Assembly (NCBI GenBank): GCA_019925105.1
Contig: JAHGAU010000008.1
Coordinates: 124,001 to 188,000 of the forward strand
Direction of reading: 5' to 3'
Length of the DNA stretch: 64,000 nucleotides
Source of the DNA: Niebla homalea
Taxonomy: Eukaryota; Ascomycota; Lecanoromycetes; Lecanorales; Ramalinaceae
The notes under the pieces were generated by a model, which was not told the DNA's origin, did not search any database, and saw nothing but the letters and a program-made list of their open reading frames with translations. The position numbers and the translations under genes are program-made. How positions within the stretch are numbered: position 1 is the stretch's first letter; every line of letters starts with the position of its first letter. Shown piece after piece: positions 38,445 to 48,300 of this stretch.

Positions 38445-41241
38445 TATTAGCAAATCATCAGCAAATCTGCGACCTGCTTATAGTGAGTAACCAAAAAAAA
38501 AAGGGATTTATTCATTTAGACTGCTCGTAAATCACTTATGAAAATCCCGGAAAACTTATAAGCGCTCCGAACGGTCCTAAACGGGTAAAATAAAAAGTTT
38601 AAAATAAAAACGTTTAAAACGGTAGAATAACGGGTTTTATTTTTTATAACTTTTTTTTATTAAGCTTTCTTAACAACGGGTATAGCCGTAAACCCCCTTA
38701 TAAGCCGTAATGATTAACGTTTTTTTAAATTAATTATAGATTCGGTTTTTTTAATTAAAAGTTATCTTAATAATTAATAATATCTGCAAATTTATAAACC
38801 AGTACATAAATACTCCGAGTATAAGTAAATAGGTTAAGTAGGTTAAATTTATATCCCCTTTTACTTTAGTCTCAGTTCTCAGCCCTTACCCATAAAAGGG
38901 CCCTAACGAAAGGCTTATATAATCGGACGCTAGCCTACCGGGGCTCGTTTTATGGGGGTCTGAGTAAGAAACTCCGGATTTTAGGTGGTAAACCCTTAAT
39001 TTATATAGGAAACGTATATTAAAATAAACCCTCAATAACTTACCCTTATTATCGTACGCGATATTGCGCGATAATTATTATTATAAAATAATCGAGAAAG
39101 ATAATATATACTTTTTAATTATATTAAATTGATTATTATTTTTATTTTTTAATTAAACTTTAGGTTCATTTATTATTACGTATTATAAATTATAATTCTT
39201 ATACGTTATTTAAGTCGTCTAACGTTAATAAACATGTTATAAAGTTTAATAATTAAAAGTTATTAAACTTTATATACCTTTAATATTAATATAGTTTACT
39301 TTTAACCACTTTATATTATTAAGGTAACTCTTTATAATTTATAGTTACCGTTTTTAAGTTTTAATTCCTCTTAATAAGTAAATATTTATTTAATAATAAT
39401 AAATAAGTAAAAGTTAAGATATATTATTTAAACTTGATAAACCTTAAAATAACTGTTTTATTATTTTTTAAAGATAGGTATTAAGTATATACGGATCCTT
39501 TATGGTTAAGTAAATCGGTTAAGGCGGGTGAGCTTATACTAGGCCAATTTATTGACATTTGGACACCTTTACCCTCACCTATACCCTTACCTGCACCCTC
39601 ACCTGCACCCTCACCTGCGCCCTCACCTGCACCCTCACCTGCACCCTTACCTGCACCCTCACCTGCACCCTCACCTGCACCCTTACCCTCAGTAAGCCCT
39701 TTAACAAGCCCTTTGCTATAATGCGACGCCCGATGCCCGTATGCCTTTACTGGAACAGGCCCAAAAACACCGTGATTTAAGTGGAGAACCTGAGAGCTAA
39801 GTAAGGCCTTTATATACCTAAAGCGACGCTTAGCGACGCTTGGTCTTTATATGCTCCTATAAATATAGTTTAAAAATACCGTAATTTAATCGTAGAATCT
39901 AAGTTTTAAGCAATATATCCTAAACTTTTCCTAATAATACAATATACGCGGAGCTGATATTTATAGTAATGGATTAATACCCGAAAAATGGAGATTCTTG
40001 CTTAAACCCCCTTCGGGGACCAAGGGCGGTCGATCTCAGACTACTTTCGCTTAACCTTTAAGCGCTCGCAAGTATCCGGCTTACTTTTAAGTTTCCTAGA
40101 TTCTTATAAGTTTTACTTTTTTTTTTAACTTAACGTTTTTTTAATTAAATTACCCCCTTTAAGTACCCCCCTTAAGGATAAATTATTAACATTAAGGGTA
40201 AATTTTGCTTAAATTAATTAAATCTGAAATTTATTTTTAAAAACGTTAAATATTACGACTTATAGGGGGGGTAACGGTAATACCTGCTGTTAAGAAAGCT
40301 TAAATAAAAAAATTTATAAAAACCGTTATTTAACCGTTTTAAACGTTTTTTATTTTTACTTTTTTTTACCCGCTCGGGACCGTTTAAAGCGCTTATAAGT
40401 TTTCCTGGATACTCGTAAGTAACCCACGAGCGGTCTGAGTAAATAAATCCTTTTTTTTTTATTTACTTAATCCGAGCAGGTCGCAGATTTACTAATGAAT
40501 TTATCTTTAAGGAGGGGGTAATTAAAGGGGTAATTTAATTAAAAAAACGTTAAGTTAAAAAAAAAAAGTAAAACTTACGAGAATCCAAGAAACTTATAAG
40601 TAAACCGGATATTCGGAAGCGTTCAAAGGTTAAGCGAAAAGGGATATAAGTTTTACCTGCTTAACTTATTTATTTATACTCGGAGTACTTATATACTGGT
40701 TCATAAATTTACAGATAATCTGCGACCTGCTCGGATTAAATAAATTAAAAAAATATATTTATTCACTTAAACCGCTCGTAAATTACTTACGAATATCCAA
40801 GGAAACTTACGAGCGCTCCGAGCGGTCCCGAGCGGGTAAAAAAAAGCTTAAAATAAAAACGTTTAAAACGGTAAAATAACGGTTTATATTTTTTATAAAT
40901 TCTTTTTATTAAACTTTCTTAATAACGGGTATAACCGTAACCCCTTATAAGCCGTAATATTTAACGTTTTTTAAGATTAATTATAGATTCGATTTTTTTA
41001 ATTAAAAGTTACTACCCTGGTAATTAATAATTTATCCCTAAGGGGGGGTAATTAAAAGGGGCAATTTAATTAAAAAAACGTTAAGTAAAAAAACTTATAA
41101 GTAAATAGAAAACTTACGAGTAAACCGGATATTTATAAGCGTTTAAAGGTTTAATAAAGGAAGATATAAGCTTAACTTATTTAATCTATTTATTTATACT
41201 CGGAGTACTTAGATATTGGTTTATAAATTTGCAGATAAAAG
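38445..41241. mobile_element. 2.8-kb inverted-array insertion flanked by a 33-bp direct repeat
   Basis: An identical 33-bp LINE word lies at 38412-38444 and 41242-41274, so the 2797 bp between look inserted. Inside, a unit of about 520 bp occurs three times: about 38468-38850 forward, 40010-40495 inverted and 40722-41240 forward. Each unit starts ATCTGCGACCTGC, and the other end reads AATTTGCAGAT, so units have ATCTGC...GCAGAT inverted ends. The middle (38870-40000) is partly GC-normal and holds a 12-bp minisatellite. No transposase is visible. It could be a composite of small DNA elements. Confidence 0.6.
39569..39690 (+). repeat. 12-bp minisatellite (ACCTGCACCCTC)n
   Basis: About ten imperfect copies of a 12-bp unit, mostly ACCTGCACCCTC, with C/T variants. 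The strand bias is extreme (C-rich above, G-rich below). The surrounding open frame would encode alternating Thr-Leu-Thr-Cys but starts without an ATG, so I do not call a gene. Confidence 0.9.
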
Positions 41242-41564
41242 TAACCCTTAAAAGGACTTAATTATAATATTATAGCTTTTCTTTAAAAAAGTATATAAAT
41301 AAATTATTATTCTTTAAACGGCCGTAAATACTTTTTACCCTTTAAAATAAAAGTAAAAGTTAAGTAAATACCGGTTTTCAATCTTAACGTTATAAATATA
41401 AGGTTTTTATGGTTATTAATAAGGCTTAATGGCGGATTATTAGGGAACGCCGGAATTAACTTAGGTAAACCCGTAGTATAAATCAATTAATTAATTAAAT
41501 ATATTTTATTAATAGTGTTAACATTGTAAGTTGCTGCGGACATTGAGACCAGAAGAAGGTAGCG

Positions 41565-41708
41565 TCTCCCTGTCCAATTGTACTAGCACCATCATTGTTA
41601 GGCACGCTGTCAATGTCAGCCGTGGATTAATGCGAGTCTCCTTGTGTGCAACTGTAGTAGCACCGTCATCGTCAGGGATGCTGTGAATGTCCGCCGTGTA
41701 CGAATGTG
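41565..41708. repeat. Two imperfect 72-bp tandem units
   Basis: 41565-41636 and 41637-41708 share the order TCTCC-TGT, TAGCACC-TCAT, GCTGT-AATGTC-GCCGTG and AATG-GAG/GTG. They lie at the border between the repeat block and normal-composition DNA. Function unknown. Confidence 0.7.
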
Positions 41709-42127
41709 ATTTTTATATAAGAAGGAAAATAGGATTGAGAAGAATCGACGCTGTTACAACGGTTCCGACGAGGCTGAAATGCGGGCATAGATATAGCCCC
41801 GAGGCTCTGCAATCGTGCATCAGGGGGTCTTTTGGTGAATTTTGCAAGAGTCGAGCTAGGTATGGTATGGCTGCTCAGTCACGATGAGTTGTCAGCCTTC
41901 GGAGCAGACGATCTGAAGACAAAGTCGTCAGTTGAATGATAGGATGGTCAAAGAATAACGAAAGCTATGGGTGGTGACTTTGCCGCCCTTGTTGAGAAGA
42001 TACCAGCTAATATCATTGTGGACGAATGAACACGAGGGTTTTATTTATGTGCACTGCTGGACGCTTTCTGGATGTCGTCCAATCTCCGCCGTACCTCGAG
42101 CAGCGGCACACCCTTGAAGTCCCTCCC
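41709..42127. other. Spacer downstream of the Est1-domain gene
   Basis: Normal composition, no convincing coding sequence. It should include the 3' untranslated region of the minus-strand gene that ends at 42128. Confidence 0.4.
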
Positions 42128-45100
42128 TTATTCAATCTTCGAATCATCAGCCATTCGCCTGATCTCTGAAACTTCCTGCATCTTAGAAGTCACCATGTCG
42201 AGCGCGTTGTTTGATGGTACTTGCTCCAATGATAGGGGCTTCTCATCCAGCCCAGGAGGGACTTCTTTGGTGGGACTGAGATCAATCATGGGAGTGTCCT
42301 CAGGTTCATCGGCTGCAGCCGCTTGAGGTGATGGCTTGGGGGTGAGAGTATTTTCTGTAGCTACAGCATCCACTGACTTTATGTCCGTTAGGTCGTTCAA
42401 AGTCGTCGGTTGCGATGAAACACTTGAGACCTCTGAAGCATCAGAAGACTCCACATTCGCATTTGGTAATGCTCCTTCCGTCCGTGACACCTCTGTCATA
42501 ATGCTATCTTCGTCCGTCTTTTCCATTTCATGTGGCAACATGGTCCGCAGCTCTGCATGCGCTGGCTCGGTAACAAAATGGACAGGCCTGAAACGTTTTG
42601 ACTGAGTATCAAAGATGATCCATTTACCGTACTACGCCAATATCAGTTGAGCTCATCAAAAAGCGACATTGGGACGAACAGCAGCAATACAACGACCCAG
42701 CCACCAAATCCTGAGAATACGAGCATTAGTCATAGAATATGGTTTTTCCAGCTGACGTTCTTCATCGTCGAGGCCTGACTTAGAGAACCAATTCTTGGAA
42801 AAATACCAAAGGGTATATGTAAGGCCTCTCAGTAGGAAGTCTTCCCATAGTGGTCGTCCACCACCGGCACCTGAGCGACAGAAGGGAGTTTCTGAATTGT
42901 CCAGATCCTTGACACCTCCATCTTTATCCGCTAAGTTGTTCAGGTAGACGCAAAGAGGTGCCCACGGAATCAATCTCGCGATTACATTAATAGAACTCCC
43001 AGCTTCACAGCAACTCCAGATAAAGACGAGCATGATATGATTAAAAGGAAGAAGATGCTTCCAGACCTGGGCGTCTGTTTTCCAATGTACATCAGACACA
43101 GTATAATTCATTGTCGAAAAAGCAAGTTCGGACGCATGAGACATGATAGCGGATGACTGAGCTTGCTCTTCTCGCGAGAGAGGTGCCGAATCGTAGGGCA
43201 TCCTTGTGGTCAACTCAAATATGTTGATGGTATCATGGCTATTCTGCATGAAGGTATCCCCAGGGGCCTCTTCCTCCGTCCGAGAAAACTCTTCGCCTTT
43301 TCTGACATTCATGGCGTCATGGTCTTGTCGAATAGAAGAGCGTGGGGTGCCATTTTTAAGAGTCGCTCCGTATTCCAGGATGCCGGCAACGTTAGCAATT
43401 GCAAGGTAAGCAAAAATTTTCTTAATCTGCCCGGTATCGTCATTCCGACCTTTCTCTCTCGTGTGGTACAGAAAGTCATGTACAACTCTACTGCGTGAAA
43501 GCTGACGCACTTCACTGAATTGATGATCTCTCTGAGTAAACAAAATCGCGTGGGCTTTAATGAATAAGATCTCAATTTGAAGATTTCGATTTGACACGGA
43601 TACCTTGCCGCTCAGGACAGGATTCAGCAGGGTTAGAATACTTCCCTTAGCAGATTCAAAAGGAACGATGCAGGTTAGTGACTTTGCGTATAATGCAAGA
43701 TGTTCCAATGTATTAGGCCGCGCCAGAATGGCCAAATGGTGGTATAGCCTCCCTGTGATTGGGCTTTTATCACTGGCCTTGCTGTACCAATACCGGGCAA
43801 CGTTACTCCATATTTCCCGGTCTTTGGGTACGTCATCCTCAATGGCCATTCGGTACCGGCCAAGGTCTCCCAGGCACTCAATCCATGTGTCCTCGAAGGA
43901 GGGTACAGTCTCGAAGAGTAGGGCCATCATGCTGTATGCGATGTAGATAAAGGCTAGCATATGCTCTAATGAGTTGGGGAGGCGATGTCTCAGCACTTCG
44001 AGGAATCCATGAATCCCGTGACGCCACATCCTGGCTGGCATGATATATTTTGCAGCTAATCTACTCAGATTGTTACTGGCCTGAGTGATGGTCGGAATCA
44101 GCGTCACTTCTTGGTGCGAGAACTTTGGAGACATTGATTGAATGACACACAATGCGTCCGAGGTTTACATACCGAAGGGTGCTGACTTGCCAGAAAGAAG
44201 TCGTGATGCTCGTGCAACAATTGCTTGTGCAGAGCAATCAATGACTTCCACTGGTCAGGATTTACCTCGTTCTGTTCCGCAAGTTCCTTGTTCTGGGCGC
44301 AATACTTTTGACGCTCGTCGACCTCGATACATTTCGCTTCCACCATGACTAGCCCAGCATAGATACCTTTTACCTCGACCACGAGCTGATCATGGCTGAT
44401 TGGCCTTGTCTCTGGCTGCCGGAGCATCGAGGTGTCCCCTTCCGGATCGTCCTGCTCGTCAGAGGGCTGAAGCTTCCCAGGTCCTCGACTCCGTTGGATG
44501 AGCTGCTGGGGCTGCGGCGGCGATGCTCTTGTACCTTTACCAGACCTAGGCTCCAGCACCGGTGGAACAAGGCCTGTTGCGCCCAAATCAGCTGGCGTGC
44601 TGGGGTGCACTTCCTTCGGTGAGTCATACTGTGATGCCTTAGGAACGTGGAGGATCCCACGCCTTGGAGTTGAGAGCCAAGGCACAGAAATGGATGGGTC
44701 TTGCAGGGGTTTCCCACCTGCGAGCTCTTCAGCCTTATTATTGAAGTTCGTTCTTGGCGCGCCTGACTGTAAAGTGGGGGTCAGCAATGGCTGATCATCG
44801 GGATCCCTTTCGATATCTGAGCCTGACGGAAATGACGGACTAGCTCTAAGGTTGTGTTCCGGTGAGTTGGAGGCAGATGCGGAAAGGTCCTCTGGCTTGA
44901 GTGGATTCTCAATGGATATGGCTCTGCCGTGTGGAATACTGGGCTGAGCAGCGACTGGGCTGCCCATCAAAGTCCCCTCAGATGTAACAGGAGCTGTAGA
45001 TGTTCCCTCAGACTGTGTTCGAGCTTTCAAGCTTCTTTGACTGCCATGGTCTCCAGCTCTTTCACCCGTGACATGTTTTTGCGACGGGGCCTCTTCCTTT

Positions 45101-45388
45101 CTGCGGTGCTTCGAAGTCAGCGACAAGATAATGCAGCCTGATAGAGCCAATCACGGCACGTCTTAGCTTGTAGTATTTGCGTACATACGCTTTTTGAAGG
45201 GCCTGCTGTTTCCAGTATTCGCGCATCTGTCGCTCCCCCTCTTTGGCCCCGTGGCGGTCCTTTAAATGTTCCCATAGTTTTGGCTCCGCCGTGTAAGGTT
45301 GAGAGCACATGGGGCATATGTATCTGGACGCGCCAGAAATTCCGAGCGTTCGTTGGATCTCCAGAACTTTCGGTAGCGGATAGCTCAT
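42128..45388 (-). CDS. C2H2 zinc-finger protein with Est1-type DNA/RNA-binding domain
   Basis: Four exons are proposed: 45189-45388, 44173-45100, 42680-44080 and 42128-42631. The introns are 45101-45188 (GTATGT...CAG, CTGAC branch site), 44081-44172 (GTATGT...CAG) and 42632-42679 (GTTCGT...TAG, 48 nt). Phases agree and give 1010 residues. Residues 25-46 form a C2H2 finger (CPMC, then H41 and H46). Then comes a long Ser/Pro-rich stretch. From about 300 to 560 lies the Est1/SMG5-7-type region: KGIYAGLVMVEAKC, LGDLGRYR, WSNVARYWYSKAS, then GRLYHHLAILARP. The tail (about 844-1010) is acidic and low in complexity. In the Est1/SMG5-7 family such helical-repeat domains serve telomerase recruitment or nonsense-mediated decay. 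This filamentous-fungal branch with a zinc finger has no firm function. The start is uncertain: coding-like minus-strand sequence ending in a GTGAGT donor lies at about 45827-45951, so an upstream exon may exist. Confidence 0.75.
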
Positions 45389-48300
45389 ACCGAGTGTAGG
45401 GAGGTGCGGACGCGGCCACTATGGGAGAGCCAGATTGCACGAGCATACGGAATAGACGAACTGCTTTGTCAGCAATCTTACTGCACATTCGAGGAACCGA
45501 ACGAGGTGAACCAACTTTGAGCTGCGATTCGACTCAGCGAACAATGGTGATTGGGCAGGAGCACTTTTGGGTTTGAGGCTCAATTGTTGCAGCACAACCA
45601 ATCTTGGAAGTCATACCTTTTTGTATCATGGTATTAGCAGAGCCTCACACGGCCTTGTGCTTAAACGCATTGGTGCGCGAGCAGCGGGCCAGCCCGATGT
45701 TTGCCTCGTTTGCCTTAATCTAAAGCAAAACCCTCTCGACCGCCTCGGACCTGCATTAAGCTAGAGAAGTTTTGGAGAAAGTTCTGACTTCTTCGAATTG
45801 CGACATTAGAAGGTTAGAGAACTCACCGAGTATTGTGCTGCAGCACTCTGCATGAGTGCGGTGCCTGATCTTCTCCCACCAAATAAATCCACCCAATGCT
45901 TCTTCAATAACATGACAGATGGCAGCTCCTTGCTTGAAAGTCAGGGTCTCATGCTTCTACAGCACATAAAAGGAGCTCTTCCCTCGTACATTTAATCATT
46001 TTGGGCAGAGGTGGAATGCCACTTAAAGCGATCCAAGCTCGTTGGGAATTGATTGAGAGGAGGAAAAGCTACCCAACGAGGCTCAAGCCTCAAGGTCAAC
46101 TTCACAGCAAGTCAGGCGAAAAGAACCGAATGCAACCTTCTGAGTTGGGTCAAGAAGATCATCCCATTGAGGCTCCAAAATTTATCGCTTCGATCTGGGC
46201 TCATGGAAACTCGAGTTCTGGAGGCTGGACACCAGAATGGATAAGCGAGAGAGGAGTCCATCTGACTCCTTTATCACATGAGGTGTCAGCGCATTATCTG
46301 TACATTCTCCCTGACAGCCGAGCTCATAGTGCAGACACTCCAATCAATACCTTCTCTCCCAAGGATGGCACGCAGTAGGCTTCGCATTGCCTTAGCCTGC
46401 TGTCTCTTGCATGTCAAGTACCCTCGATCCCCGCCATTGATCTATGCAATCACGACCTTCACAAATCCACGACCTTGTGCTCTCTATCGCCTCCTTACAG
46501 TTCACGGCAGATCCATTACCCTCTCGGGTACGAAAGGTAATCTCAAGAGACCACACAAGGAGGGATACGTTCTCGTGCAGCTCCCCCGCCTCACCATGAC
46601 TTTGCCCAGCTGAGGGTATGATCAACAACATTGGATGCCCGATTGACAAAGTCTCTCTCAAATTGACCACTCGAGCATTTCGGAACACTTCTTGACTTGC
46701 TATTCACTGATTCTACCTACGTGCGGATTCCAAGTCTAAGAGGAATGATCCAGAAGCAGGCACGAAGAACGGCTATAGACAACCATGAATGATACGCCCG
46801 CCGCCAAGCGAAAATCACGTCTTTACTGAAGGTTCTAGAACCTTATGACATGATTACTAAGGTGGCCCAATGCGTTTTCCTTTTAACGGAGGAATCACGC
46901 AGAGCATTAAGTGTGAGGGCTATTGGGAATCTAGCAAGAGCAGGGCTCTTTAACTCAGACCAGCAGCCCTGATCGCTCAGCCTTATGCAGAGACAAGGCC
47001 CTTTGCCTGAAGTCAGCAACTGCGGATCTCGCAAATTCTTCCCAAGGATTATAGAAAGCCCTCCGCCGATGGTTGGAGCTTGCCGCTGAGTGAGAGTGCC
47101 TATGGCACGGACATGATGACGGTTCACCGAGCAGGCGACGTTTAGAATAAGCAGGGCGTAAGCTAACCAAACTCATGTGCCAGGTGATAACGATAACCCT
47201 TATTGTGTTCACCATCGAGGTTCACGGGCTTCAAGCCCTTGCTGATTTGTGAATAAGGGGATACCTTAAGGTTTGCCTTCTGCCTCCCAGGCTTTACGAC
47301 GAGCGTCACCAAGGGGCCAATATGAGAAGGGAACCTGGTTTTGGTCAGTTGGTAATCATGTGGGTCATTCCCTAATTCCCCAACACGCCTCACCACTCTT
47401 GCCACGAAAATAAAGTACATTTAATGGTGTGGTGCTATGCAGCCCGTGAAGAAACCCTCACGTTGCCTACCGGTCAGTAGTAACCATCTCCAGGTCCTCA
47501 ATCTTGACACTCGTCTTCTGGAGATGATAAAGCCACCCTGAGCCACTATACAATACCAGAGACGCGTAAGGCGCTGGCCACGCCCTCTCCCGCTCGGCGT
47601 CAATGCTATCCCATGTTCAACACGCCACCTTCAAGCAAAGGGCAGCGAAGAGTTCTTCTCAATTAACCTCAGAAGCTCCATGGTACAATGACCTTCGCGA
47701 GAGCGATTGCTTTGAAGTCATCTTTTTACTACGACGTTTTTACCTGAATCAGAAAACGTTTCCTACACTACCAGTTGAGCGTGATCTTAGGTCTCCGTCT
47801 TTTCTTGCTCCTGTCCCTTCTCTACAGCTTTTGGCTTCATTGATGAATACCGCAAGCCCCTTTGTCTCATCGAGCACGCTCTCCAGAACGTAGGTAACTC
47901 GAAGTTTGGTCAAGTCATAATGACCTCAGGAGCTCCCAGCAAATTGCAGGTGTTGTGGCTGCTGCACCGCAAAGTCCAACAATAAACCTGACACACACCC
48001 TTCGTCTACAGAGCCCATTTATTGCTGCAAGAAATAACCGTGGACATGTACAATGACTTTTGGATATCTCATTTACCTTGCAGTCCTGGCCCCAAAATAG
48101 TGAGGTCTTTGGAGCCCTACATAGTGGAGCTACACATTCAAAGATTGTGTGGATGGGGCAAAGTTCGGCACGTGGAACAAGCCGTTACAAAACAATATGT
48201 GCGCTAATGCACATAGAGACTCCTCAAACATGTCTGGACACCGTACCTCTGATGAAAAAACAGGGAGGTGATCTTAGGGAAAGGGCTCTCAGGGATCTGG

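Larger units (their letters stand above)
19443..41500 (+). mobile_element. Host LINE copy split by nested insertions
   Basis: LINE sequence aligning with 14.1-15.35 kb appears in pieces: 19443-19985, 21543-21901, 38412-38444 and 41242-41500. Read together they are collinear with the intact LINE 3' region and end in a RIP-altered (TCAA)n tail at about 41481-41498. Each gap is filled by an element with its own target duplication: X1 at 19986-21537, gypsy R at 21902-38411, and the inverted-array segment at 38445-41241. The LINE was therefore here first. The left limit is not resolved, because a Y LTR abuts it. Confidence 0.7.

Noticed and set aside
39559..39780. 73-codon Thr/Leu/Cys repeat protein
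   Set aside because: It has no ATG at its start and is simply the translation of a 12-bp minisatellite.
3260..41500. AT-rich block as mitochondrial DNA or a bacterial/organellar insert
   Set aside because: The A/T bias is explained by loss of CpA/TpG, and retrotransposon motifs, LTRs and target duplications account for nearly all of it. No organelle gene or tRNA is visible.
3260..41500. Centromere or subtelomere
   Set aside because: No telomere repeat, no satellite array. RIP-mutated nests can be centromeric in filamentous fungi, but 38 kb flanked by genes cannot show it. It stays open but unsupported.
45062..45388. Separate small zinc-finger gene ending at 45062
   Set aside because: A canonical GTATGT donor inside it and a CTGAC...CAG acceptor join the finger in frame to the Ser/Pro-rich and Est1-type exons.
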